64,000 bases of DNA from CAZGKW01 sp964526295 (lineage in GTDB: Bacteria; Planctomycetota; Phycisphaerae; FEN-1346), in assembly GCA_964526295.1 (NCBI GenBank), contig CAZGKW010000010.1, positions 54,400-118,399 on the forward strand, read 5' to 3'. The position numbers were made by a program, and so were the translations under genes. Below are positions 46,465 through 53,771 of the stretch, in pieces. The notes under the pieces were generated by a model. It was not told the DNA's origin and did no database searches. It worked only from the letters and a program-made list of their open reading frames with translations. How positions within the stretch are numbered: position 1 is the stretch's first letter; each line of letters opens with the position of its first letter.

Positions 46465-47374
46465 CACCATCCCCATGGACCGCCTGAAAGTCCGGGCCCT
46501 GGAGAGCCTCCAGCCCCTGATGACGCTGGCCCTGGACGAGGACATCGGGCCGGGCGACCTGACCACCGACGTCCTGATCGACACCGAGAGCGAGGCGGAG
46601 GGGCGGCTCCTGGCCTCAAGCGGCGGGGTGGTGGCGGGGATCATCTTCGTCCCGCCGATCCTGCACCGGATGGACGCGCGGCTGAAGTTCCGCCCGTCCG
46701 TCAAGGACGGGACGGCCGTCCGCGAAGGGCGCCTCCTGGGGCGGATCCGGGGGCCCGTCAGGCCCATGTTGACCGCCGAACGCACCCTTCTGAACCTCCT
46801 CCAGGCCCTCTCGGGCATCGCCACCCTCACCCGCCGCTACGTCGATGCCGTCGAGGGCACCGCCGCCGCCATCCTCGATACCCGAAAGACCACCCCCGGC
46901 TGGCGGTACCTCGAGAAGTACGCCGTCCGCATGGGCGGCGGGGTGAACCACCGGACGGGGCTGCACGACGGGGTGCTCATCAAAGACAACCACCTGGCCG
47001 TCCGGGCCCCCGACCACGCCGGCGAGACCGTGGCGGAGCTCGTGCGGGAGGCACGGCAGCGGATCAACGACGAGATACCTATCCAGGTCGAGGTCGAGCG
47101 GGTCGATTACCTGGAGGAGGTCCTCCGGGCGGGGCCCGACGTCGTGCTTCTGGACAACATGGGCATCGGGAAGCTCCGCCAGGCTGTCGCTCTCAGGGAC
47201 CGCCTGTTCGGCGATGGGGGGTCGGCCCTGGAGGCCTCGGGCGGCATCACACTGGAGAACGTCCGCCAGGTGGCCGAGACGGGCGTCGACCGGATCAGCG
47301 TGGGGGCCCTGACGCACAGCGCCCCGATCCTGGACATCTCGCTGGAGATCACCCCGGCCCCGGTTGCCGGGTGA
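46442..47374 (+). CDS. nadC: Nicotinate-nucleotide diphosphorylase (quinolinate phosphoribosyltransferase)
   Basis: A 310-residue cytoplasmic enzyme of NAD synthesis that converts quinolinate and PRPP to nicotinate mononucleotide. Seen: DEDIGPGDLTTD near the N-terminus, ERTLLNLLQALSGIAT, DTRKTTPGWRYLEKYAVRMGGGVNHR with the substrate-binding basic residues, IKDNHL, and EASGGITLENV at the end. ATG 46442 lies inside uvrB with GAGGAG seven bases before it, so translation is probably coupled. ATG 46475 is a weaker alternative. nadA and nadB are not in the window. Confidence 0.96.
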   Translation: MTPKRPPSTIPMDRLKVRALESLQPLMTLALDEDIGPGDLTTDVLIDTESEAEGRLLASSGGVVAGIIFVPPILHRMDARLKFRPSVKDGTAVREGRLLGRIRGPVRPMLTAERTLLNLLQALSGIATLTRRYVDAVEGTAAAILDTRKTTPGWRYLEKYAVRMGGGVNHRTGLHDGVLIKDNHLAVRAPDHAGETVAELVREARQRINDEIPIQVEVERVDYLEEVLRAGPDVVLLDNMGIGKLRQAVALRDRLFGDGGSALEASGGITLENVRQVAETGVDRISVGALTHSAPILDISLEITPAPVAG

Positions 47375-47427
47375 CCGGATTCCCGGTTACCTCATCCGAG
47401 GGCGGGGGCTGCGGCAGGCTCAAAGCG

Positions 47428-48456
47428 ATGACCACCCCGCCCCGGATCGATCCACGAATCAGCCTGGTCCTGCGGACCCGCCGCGACCGGTTCACCCAGG
47501 CGGCCGAGTTGGCCCGGCTCGCGGGGACTACGCTGCGGGGGGTCCGGGGGGGGCTGATGGACCTCGCACGGGGGGGATTCGAGGTCGAAACGCACCCCCT
47601 TCAGGGGGTCCGTCTGACGGGGGTCCCGCCGTCGCTGAGGGAGGACGAGCTGGCCTGGGACCGCCACGGCGCGCGGGTCGGCCGGCGCGTCCGGTGCGTC
47701 GAGACGGCCGGCTCGACCAGCGACCTCGCCTGGGGGGCCGCCGAGACCGAGGGCGCCCCCGCCGACGGCCTCGCGGTCTTCGCCGAGTACCAGACGGCGG
47801 GCCGAGGCCGGCGGGGCAGCCGGTGGCTGGCGCCGCCCCACGAGGCAGTCCTGTGCTCGGTGCTGCTCTTCGGGCCCGGCGACCCGTTCGATGCGGCGAG
47901 TCTGACGCGTGCGGCCGCCGTGGCCGCCGCCGAGGCCGTCGAGGACCAGGCTTCCGCCGAGGTGGGCATCAAGTGGCCTAACGACCTGGTCATGGACGAC
48001 CGCAAGGTGGGGGGCATCCTGGTGGAAACGCGGTCCCTTCGGGGGGGCCCCGGGGCCCGTCCGGGGGGCGGTGCGGTGGTCATCGGCATCGGCCTCAACT
48101 GCCACCAGGGCCCGGAGGCGTTCCCGCCGGCGATCCGTCCTCAGGTGGCCTCGCCGGCCATGCTGGGCCACGACCTGGACCGGACGCTGTTTGCGAGGGG
48201 CCTGCTGGCTCGGCTCGACGGCGTGGTGGCCCGGGCGGGCTCGCAGGAGGGGGCGGCCGACCTTCGCCGCCAGGCAGCCCGGCGGTGCCGGACGCTCGGC
48301 CGGCGGATCACCCTCCGCGAGGGTGCGACCGTCGCCGACGGCGAGGTGGTCGACCTGGATCCCGACTACGGGCTGGTGCTGCGGCTGACGGACGGGTCGT
48401 TGCGGCGGTTCGATCCGGTCCGGACGCGGGTCGTGGGACAGAAGGGCCGCGAGTAA
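47428..48456 (+). CDS. birA: Biotin--acetyl-CoA-carboxylase ligase (with N-terminal HTH)
   Basis: A 342-residue bifunctional BirA. Residues 1-65 resemble the winged helix used to repress biotin genes; the ligase domain shows ETAGSTSDLAWGA, AEYQTAGRGRRGSRW (biotinyl-AMP loop), KWPNDLVMDDRKVGGILVE and IGIGLNCH, and a C-terminal SH3-like part. It attaches biotin to carboxylase carrier proteins. ATG 47428 is preferred; a GTG at 47371 overlaps the nadC stop and would add 19 residues without family similarity. It is the last gene of the uvrB-nadC-birA run. Confidence 0.92.
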   Translation: MTTPPRIDPRISLVLRTRRDRFTQAAELARLAGTTLRGVRGGLMDLARGGFEVETHPLQGVRLTGVPPSLREDELAWDRHGARVGRRVRCVETAGSTSDLAWGAAETEGAPADGLAVFAEYQTAGRGRRGSRWLAPPHEAVLCSVLLFGPGDPFDAASLTRAAAVAAAEAVEDQASAEVGIKWPNDLVMDDRKVGGILVETRSLRGGPGARPGGGAVVIGIGLNCHQGPEAFPPAIRPQVASPAMLGHDLDRTLFARGLLARLDGVVARAGSQEGAADLRRQAARRCRTLGRRITLREGATVADGEVVDLDPDYGLVLRLTDGSLRRFDPVRTRVVGQKGRE

Positions 48457-49030
48457 AAATCGTGCGGTTCGTCGGCGTGCGCGCAGGAGTCGGCCCCGAA
48501 GGCCGCGAAGGCCCGGCCACGTCGCCTCTGGCGTAAACCCTTGCCATAGCTGAGGTTATAAGCCTCGGGCAAGGCCAGTCCGAATGGCCGGTTGCCCGGA
48601 ATTTGACAAGACGGGGGGTATGACTACTCTAGGAGTGCAGCGATGGCCGGTCGGAGCCGGTCATCGCCTCTTACGGCCCGCGGCTGTTAACCTGGGTAGT
48701 CTGGAGGGAGTGGAAAATCTGTGAAGCATAGGTAGGGCTTTCGCCGATAACACCGGCGAAGGCAAGACGGGCACGAAAAGGCAACTGCCAATATCAGAAA
48801 TGGCGAAATTGGGGGCGGCATCACCGGTTCTCGGCCGTCGGGTGAGCCGCTCGAAGCGCGGGGCCCAAAGGAGGTGACGACCAGGCGGGCCTCTCCAGCG
48901 ACGCGACTGACCGCCTGAGGGGCCGCACGCACGAGCGGGCGGCACCCGAGAAGGGCCGAGACTGACAACGGAACCGAAACCCGTAACAGGCCCCCGCTGA
49001 GGGGCCGGCAGCAGACAAGGAGAGTTCACT
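48457..49030 (+). other. Intergenic region and long structured leader of the pilin gene
   Basis: 574 bases without a gene. Contents in order: hairpin CCTTGCC/GGGCAAGG with an inner GAGG/CCTC stem (about 48539-48574) after birA; promoter 48603-48630; 11-pair hairpin 48640-48667; hairpin 48740-48760 with loop ATAACAC; a segment shared with the leader at 49770-49811; and AAAGGAGGTGA (48867-48877) without a start codon in range. The pilin leader would be almost 400 bases long. Confidence 0.5.
48603..48630 (+). promoter_or_regulatory. Candidate promoter of the pilin gene
   Basis: Perfect TTGACA (48603-48608), 16-base spacer, TACTCT (48625-48630), a weak -10 box. Confidence 0.5.
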
Positions 49031-49522
49031 ATGAAGCGGAAAGGCTTCACACTCGTCGAGATCCTGATCGTCGTGATCATCCTGGGCATCCTGGCCGCCA
49101 TCGTGATCCCGCAGTTCACCGAGGCCTCCAGCGAGGCCCGCGTCTCCAACCTCATGACCAACCTCCAGACGATTCGCAGCCAGCTTCTGCTCTACAAGAC
49201 CCAGCACCTGGAGAACTACCCCACCGACGACAGCAGCGGCCACACCTTCATCGAGCAGATGACGCAGTACAGCGACAATAGCGGCGACGTCAACGCCACG
49301 CCCAACGCCAACTTCCCGTTCGGCCCGTACCTCCAGTCGATCCCCGTCAACCCGATTTCCGGCGACAACACGGTGACCGTGGTCAACGACCCGGCCGTGA
49401 CCTTCGCGTCGCCGGCGGCCGACGGCGGCTGGTGGTTCAATGCCGCCACGGGTGAGTTCCGCGCCGACCTGGTCGACGCGCACGTGACGTCGGACGGCAC
49501 GACGCAGCTCAACGAACTGTAA
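49031..49522 (+). CDS. Major pseudopilin, GspG/type IV pilin-like
   Basis: A 163-residue prepilin-like protein. The short leader MKRKG is cut before Phe, leaving FTLVEILIVVIILGILAAI with Glu at +5. The C-terminal part (NFPFGPYLQSIPVNPISGDN, WWFNAATGEFR) has the GspG-like loop. AAGGAG at 49018-49023 lies eight bases before the ATG. A strong terminator follows at 49583-49631, so it is a single-gene transcript placed just ahead of the pilus operon, as expected for the most abundant subunit. Confidence 0.93.
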   Translation: MKRKGFTLVEILIVVIILGILAAIVIPQFTEASSEARVSNLMTNLQTIRSQLLLYKTQHLENYPTDDSSGHTFIEQMTQYSDNSGDVNATPNANFPFGPYLQSIPVNPISGDNTVTVVNDPAVTFASPAADGGWWFNAATGEFRADLVDAHVTSDGTTQLNEL

Positions 49523-49582
49523 CGCTGTGGGTGCGCAGCGGTGACCGCCAGCCTCTTCGTGTAGGGGCGAAGAGGCCATGGG

Positions 49583-49631
49583 CCCGGGGGCAGGGACGCG
49601 GTGGAGCGTGCTCTGCCCCCGGGTGTTTTTT
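49583..49631 (+). terminator. Intrinsic terminator of the pilin gene
   Basis: CCCGGGGGCAG (49583-49593) pairs with CTGCCCCCGGG (49613-49623), 11 GC-rich pairs, followed by TGTTTTTT. Confidence 0.9.
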
Positions 49632-49788
49632 GTCAGGACTGAAGGGCCCGGCAGCGTTCGGCCCGCAAGCAGCGCCCCCCGCACGGGCGGACCTGTCGGG
49701 CCCCTTTTCCCAAAGGGTCAAGGCGGTGTACGGCCCATTGCGAATCCTTGGAGCAGATCCGCCCGCAACGCCGATAACACTCACGAAA

Positions 49789-49819
49789 GGCAGTGCCGGG
49801 CGGCAACTGCCTCTTTTTC
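49789..49819 (+). promoter_or_regulatory. Possible attenuator hairpin before the pilus operon
   Basis: GGCAGT (49789-49794) pairs with ACTGCC (49806-49811), followed by TCTTTTT (49812-49818). The left arm can instead pair with GCACTGTGCCT (49820-49830), which would undo the terminator. Confidence 0.45.
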
Positions 49820-49862
49820 GCACTGTGCCTGTTAAAGTAGCGAGCTTGGGAGGTTTGGGAAA

Positions 49863-50180
49863 ATGCACGAACGGCATTCAAGGACCATCGGACACGGGCT
49901 TATGCTCGTGGCCGCCATGCTCGGACTCATCGCCGCGGCCCTGTGGCTTCGGCCGGCGAGCCTCGAGCCTCAAGCCTACGCTCGCGCCTTCGGCACGGAC
50001 AACGAGAGTCGGGGCATTCCCGACGCCGGCCTCCAGAGACAGCACATGCTCAAGGAGCTCCGGTCCGTCAACGAGCGACTCGGCCGCCTCGAGAGCGGCC
50101 TGAAGAACGGGACGTTCCGGGTCGAGGTCGTCTCGCCCGAGGGGTCGGCCGCCACCGCCGGGGGCGCTGTGGAGAACTGA
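49863..50180 (+). CDS. Small membrane protein at the head of the pilus operon
   Basis: A 105-residue protein with one membrane segment (about residues 12-30, GLMLVAAMLGLIAAALWL) and a short extracytoplasmic helix (QHMLKELRSVNERLGRLESG) that could form a coiled coil. GGGAGG at 49849-49854 supports the ATG. It ends one base before the GspH-like pseudopilin gene. I know no family; its place suggests a minor component of the pilus assembly platform. Confidence 0.7.
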   Translation: MHERHSRTIGHGLMLVAAMLGLIAAALWLRPASLEPQAYARAFGTDNESRGIPDAGLQRQHMLKELRSVNERLGRLESGLKNGTFRVEVVSPEGSAATAGGAVEN

Positions 50181-50181
50181 T

Positions 50182-50697
50182 ATGGTCGCCTCACACAACC
50201 GTTCGGCCTTCACGCTCGTCGAGGTGATGGTCGTCGTCATCATCCTGGTCCTCATCGGGGGCCTCGTCGTGCCCTTGCTGAGGTCGACGCACGATTCCCA
50301 GACCAGCGCGGCGGCCCGCATCGTTGCCGCCGACCTGGAGACGGCCCGGAGCCTGGCCCGAACCACCATGCAGACCCACTCCCTGGTCTTCAACTCGGAC
50401 CTGACGGCCTACAAGGTGGTCGCCAACTACGGCGGCGAGAGCTACGACCAGGCCCAGGCCATCGCCCATCCCGTCCGGGCCGGGCACGACTTCGAGGTCG
50501 TCCTGGCTGCCCAGGCGGGGATGCCCGAGGCCAGGGTCGGCGCTGCGAGCTTCGGCGGCGACACGTACGTCACGTTTAACGGTCTCGGAGAGCCGTTGGC
50601 GTCCGGGTCGATCGTCGTCGGGGCGGGGGAGGTGGCCGCCCAGATCTCGGTCGAGGCCCTCACAGGCAACGTCCGCGTGACCGAAGCAGGAAGCTGA
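50182..50697 (+). CDS. GspH-like pseudopilin
   Basis: A 171-residue prepilin-like protein: leader MVASHNRSA, then FTLVEVMVVVIILVLIGGLVV. The residue before the cut site is Ala instead of the usual Gly. The segment AARIVAADLETARSLARTTMQTHSLVFN is typical of GspH/FimT-type minor pilins. GGAGAA lies five bases before the ATG. It is the second gene of the operon and precedes pilM. Confidence 0.88.
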   Translation: MVASHNRSAFTLVEVMVVVIILVLIGGLVVPLLRSTHDSQTSAAARIVAADLETARSLARTTMQTHSLVFNSDLTAYKVVANYGGESYDQAQAIAHPVRAGHDFEVVLAAQAGMPEARVGAASFGGDTYVTFNGLGEPLASGSIVVGAGEVAAQISVEALTGNVRVTEAGS

Positions 50698-50708
50698 ACG
50701 GCCGGTCG

Positions 50709-51812
50709 ATGCCCATGGCACACGTGCTACCAGTCGGACTCGACGTCGGGACCACGACGGTCCGCATGCTCCAGCTCAGCGTCGCCGGGCCGGAGCTGCG
50801 GGTGGTGGCCGCGGCCAAGTACGTGATCCCCCAGGAGGTCAAGGACGACCCGTCCGCCCTGGAGGAAGCTGTGGTCGTCGGCGTCCGCGACATGGTCAAG
50901 GGCGGGGCGTTCCGCCGGCGGGAGGTCGTCATGGCCCTGGCGCCCGAAGAGCTGGCGGCCCGCAACATCCGCATGCCCACGACGCCCGAGACCGAGCTGG
51001 CCGCCGCCGTCAGTTGGGAGGTCCAGAACAAGTTCCCGTTCGACACCGCCTCGGCGGTCGTCCAGTACCTGCGGGCCGGCCAGGTCCGCCAGGGCGGGGA
51101 GGTGCTCGACGAGATCATCGTCCTGGCCGCCCCCCGGGCGGAGGTCGAGCGGAAGATCGCCTTCGCCGCCGAGGTCGGCCTCGACCTCGTGAGCCTCGAC
51201 GCCGAGCCCTGTGCCGTCTTCCGGGGCTTCGAGCGGTACCTGAGGCGCCGGGGCGACGAGCGGACCCTGACGGTGCTGGTCGACATCGGGGCCCGGACGA
51301 CGGTCGTCATCGGCCGCGGCCGCGACATCCTGTTCGTCAAGACGATCCCGATAGGCGGGGCGATCTTCAACCGGGCCGTCTCGGACTCTCTGGAGCTGGC
51401 CGTCACGGAGGCCGAGGCGCTGCGCCGGCGGCTGGCTCGCCGGGGCGACCAGGCCGACCCGTCCGAGCCGGTCCAGCGGGCCGTCACGGACTGCCTGCGG
51501 CCCCACCTGGAGGACCTGGCGGGCGAGATCGCCCTGTGCCTGCGCTACTACGCCGTCACGTTCCGCGGACCCCGCCCCGAGGAGATCGTCTGCACCGGGG
51601 GCGAGGCCCACGATCCGGCGATCCCGAGGATGCTGGCCGAGCGTCTCGGCGTGGACGTTCGGATAGGCGATCCGTTCGCCCGGGTGCGGGCGGAGAACCT
51701 GGCGCCCGCCGTGGACCGGCGGACGCGGTCGTCCGAGTGGGCGACCAGCTTCGGGCTCAGCCTGAAGGGACTCTCGCTCCGGGAGCCCTTGGGGACAGGC
51801 TGTGCCGCCTGA
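50709..51812 (+). CDS. pilM: Type IV pilus assembly ATPase-fold protein PilM
   Basis: A 367-residue actin-like protein of the inner-membrane assembly complex. Seen: PVGLDVGTTTVRMLQL at the N-terminus (phosphate-binding loop 1), WEVQNKFPFD, VLVDIGARTTVVIGRGRDILFVKTIPIGG and a late VCTGGEAHDP. PilM binds the cytoplasmic tail of PilN; here PilN begins RELEFLPEDY, close to the NLLP-type tail it normally binds. ATG 50709 or ATG 50715 could be the start. Next gene 27 bases downstream. Confidence 0.9.
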   Translation: MPMAHVLPVGLDVGTTTVRMLQLSVAGPELRVVAAAKYVIPQEVKDDPSALEEAVVVGVRDMVKGGAFRRREVVMALAPEELAARNIRMPTTPETELAAAVSWEVQNKFPFDTASAVVQYLRAGQVRQGGEVLDEIIVLAAPRAEVERKIAFAAEVGLDLVSLDAEPCAVFRGFERYLRRRGDERTLTVLVDIGARTTVVIGRGRDILFVKTIPIGGAIFNRAVSDSLELAVTEAEALRRRLARRGDQADPSEPVQRAVTDCLRPHLEDLAGEIALCLRYYAVTFRGPRPEEIVCTGGEAHDPAIPRMLAERLGVDVRIGDPFARVRAENLAPAVDRRTRSSEWATSFGLSLKGLSLREPLGTGCAA

Positions 51813-51839
51813 TGGGACCGACGGGGGAAGGGCTGAGTC

Positions 51840-52472
51840 GTGCGCGAGTTGGAGTTTCTCCCGGAGGACTATATCCGGGCGCGGTTCGACCGCCGCCTCG
51901 GGTTCATCCGCTCCTGGCTGCTCCTGGCCGTGGGGCTCGTGATGGTCCTGTGGAGCCTCCAGATGGGGGCCTGGGTACGCGACGCCCGGGCCGAGCTGAT
52001 GGCCCTTCGCGGCACGGGGGTCTCGATGGACGCCGACGTCGTCCGGGCCGAGAGGCTCCGCATCGAGGCCCTGGACCACAACCGCCGCCTCGCGGCCCTG
52101 AAGGCCCTGACGGGACGCACCAGCGTCGCTCGTCTCCTGAGCGACCTGTCGGCCCTCCTGCCGGAGGAGGTCGTCCTGGAGGAGGTCGAGATCGTCTGCC
52201 GGCCGACCGTCTCGGCCGACGCGCCGGGGCCGGACGGCACCCTCCCGAAGACACGGGGCGCGGCGGCCCGGTTGCGCATCCGCGGCACCGCGCCGTCGGA
52301 CGTCCTGCTGGGCCGGGCCCTGGGGGTGCTGGATGAGTCGGCCGCCTTCGAGGACCCCGTCCTGATCGAGTCGAAGGGCCGAGACGGCGGGGCCTCGTCC
52401 GAACGGCGGTTCCTCCTGGAATGCACCGCCCGCCGGACGGCCGGCGCCGCCGGCGAGGAGGCGAGACCGTGA
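51840..52472 (+). CDS. pilN: PilN-like assembly protein
   Basis: A 210-residue bitopic inner-membrane protein: cytoplasmic tail RELEFLPEDYIRARFDRR, membrane segment about residues 23-40 (SWLLLAVGLVMVLWSL), a coiled-coil stretch and a ferredoxin-like periplasmic fold. GTG 51840 has GGGAAGG eight bases upstream. The stop overlaps the start of pilO by four bases (GTGA). In type IV pilus systems PilN pairs with PilO. Confidence 0.83.
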   Translation: MRELEFLPEDYIRARFDRRLGFIRSWLLLAVGLVMVLWSLQMGAWVRDARAELMALRGTGVSMDADVVRAERLRIEALDHNRRLAALKALTGRTSVARLLSDLSALLPEEVVLEEVEIVCRPTVSADAPGPDGTLPKTRGAAARLRIRGTAPSDVLLGRALGVLDESAAFEDPVLIESKGRDGGASSERRFLLECTARRTAGAAGEEARP

Positions 52473-53092
52473 AGTCGGTCCGGCCGAGAACAAGACGGCG
52501 GCTGGCGGTGAACCGCCACCAGGTGCTGATCCTGGCCCTGGGGGCGGTCATGCTCGGCAGCTTCGTGGTGTTCGTGTTCCGGCCGAAGCAAGCCGAGCTG
52601 TCGGCCCTCGACCGGGCCGTCCAGCAGGAGCGGGAGCTGGTCGGACGCAAAGTCCTCACCAGCCGCAGCGGTGAGTACATGGCGGCCCAGATGCCGAGAG
52701 TGCGGGACGTCCGCCGGCGGGCCGCCCGGCGGCTGCCGACCGAGCCCCGCCTGGCCGAGTTCCTCCAAACGGTGGCCGAGCGGATTGAGGCCGAGCCCCT
52801 GACCGGCCACGACCTGGAGCGGATCGAGGGCGTCGAGCCCGACGGGCCGGTCCCGTTCGTTCCGATACGGGTGCGGCTGGTCGGGCCGTTCCCGGCGGTG
52901 CACCGGTGCCTGACCTCGATCGAGCGGCAGGAGCGGCTGTGCCAGGTCCGCCGTGCCCGGATCGCGCGGTCCTCAGGGGGTGACGTCGAGGCCGAGGCCG
53001 AGATCCTGGTCTACTACCTGCCGCCGGTCCGGACGGGCCCCGGCCGGGCGCCGAACCCGGCCGTGGTCGTCGCCGAGGGGGCCGAGGGATGA
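52469..53092 (+). CDS. pilO: PilO-like assembly protein
   Basis: A 207-residue bitopic protein: membrane segment near residues 18-37 (HQVLILALGAVMLGSFVVFVF), a coiled coil (AELSALDRAVQQERELV) and a C-terminal fold with VPIRVRLVGPFPAVHRCLTSIE. GTG 52469 has GAGGAGG seven bases upstream and overlaps the pilN stop. The stop overlaps the next start (ATGA). Partner of PilN. Confidence 0.8.
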   Translation: MKSVRPRTRRRLAVNRHQVLILALGAVMLGSFVVFVFRPKQAELSALDRAVQQERELVGRKVLTSRSGEYMAAQMPRVRDVRRRAARRLPTEPRLAEFLQTVAERIEAEPLTGHDLERIEGVEPDGPVPFVPIRVRLVGPFPAVHRCLTSIERQERLCQVRRARIARSSGGDVEAEAEILVYYLPPVRTGPGRAPNPAVVVAEGAEG

Positions 53093-53760
53093 CGACTCGC
53101 GAGCCACAAACCGGCCGCCCGCAGGACCGGCGCCGGGGCCTGAGCACGGTCCTGGCGTGGGTCAGCGACCGGCCGCCGGGCCGTCGGCCCACGCGGCGGG
53201 GGCGATTCCTCCGCGCCGCCGCCACGACCGGCCTGCTCTTGACGGCGGTGGCGGCGTGGGCGGTGGCGATCGTCCAGCCCTGGGGGCATGCGGCCGAGCC
53301 GTCTTCGGCGGTGGGCCTGCCGGAGATGACCATCCCGCCGAAGGACGCATACGTGGCGGCGGACCAGCTCGAGCGGCTCTGCGCGTCGCTGGACGGGCCC
53401 GCGCCGCCGCCGCCGCTCGCGAGGGACCCGTTCACGGCCGACGACGGCGGGGGGCCTTCGCCGGGCCGAACCGAGCGGACGGCCGAGACCCACCTTCGCC
53501 GGCCGACCGACGCGCCGGCCGGGCGATCGGCCGGCCCCGGGGCCGGCGCCGGCGACGGGCCGCCCGACGTCCTGGATACGCTGAAAGCCTTGCGGCTCGA
53601 TCTGACGCTGGTGGATGGGGAGGGCCGGCGGTGGGCCGTCATCGACGGCCGGGAGTACAACGAAGGCGACCGTATCGACGGCCTGGAGATTCTCGAAATT
53701 CAAGAGGGGTGCGTGAAGTTGCGGAGGGGCGACCTGGTGGGGATCCTCCGCGTGGATTGA
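53089..53760 (+). CDS. PilP/GspC-like protein
   Basis: A 223-residue protein with a membrane segment near residues 43-65, a Pro/Gly-rich linker and a C-terminal beta domain: DLTLVDGEGRRWAVIDG, YNEGDRIDGLEILEIQEGCVKLRRGD. This is the homology-region fold shared by PilP and GspC, which links the inner-membrane complex to the secretin. PilP is usually a lipoprotein, so the transmembrane anchor resembles GspC more. ATG overlaps the pilO stop; the secretin starts 11 bases after the stop. Confidence 0.75.
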   Translation: MTTREPQTGRPQDRRRGLSTVLAWVSDRPPGRRPTRRGRFLRAAATTGLLLTAVAAWAVAIVQPWGHAAEPSSAVGLPEMTIPPKDAYVAADQLERLCASLDGPAPPPPLARDPFTADDGGGPSPGRTERTAETHLRRPTDAPAGRSAGPGAGAGDGPPDVLDTLKALRLDLTLVDGEGRRWAVIDGREYNEGDRIDGLEILEIQEGCVKLRRGDLVGILRVD

Positions 53761-53771
53761 GGAGAGGTACC

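Larger units (their letters stand above)
49523..49862 (+). other. Intergenic region between pilin terminator and pilus operon
   Basis: 340 bases. Contains the terminator at 49583-49631, the segment shared with the other pilin leader (GCCGATAACAC at 49770-49780 to GGCAACTGCC at 49802-49811), and a terminator-like hairpin at 49789-49819 with an alternative pairing. I cannot place a convincing -35/-10 pair. Confidence 0.5.

Noticed and set aside
48743..48750. Sigma-28 promoter (GCCGATAA)
   Set aside because: The -10 box is perfect here and at 49770, but no TAAA-like -35 box lies 15 bases upstream at either site.
48740..48790. c-di-GMP (GEMM-I) riboswitch before the pilin gene
   Set aside because: The context is attractive, but the conserved GACGCAAAGCC and GGGCAAACC segments and the two-stem layout are not there.
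48867..48900. Small gene started by AAAGGAGGTGA
   Set aside because: No ATG, GTG or TTG lies 5-12 bases downstream; the GTG inside the motif would give only 14 codons.
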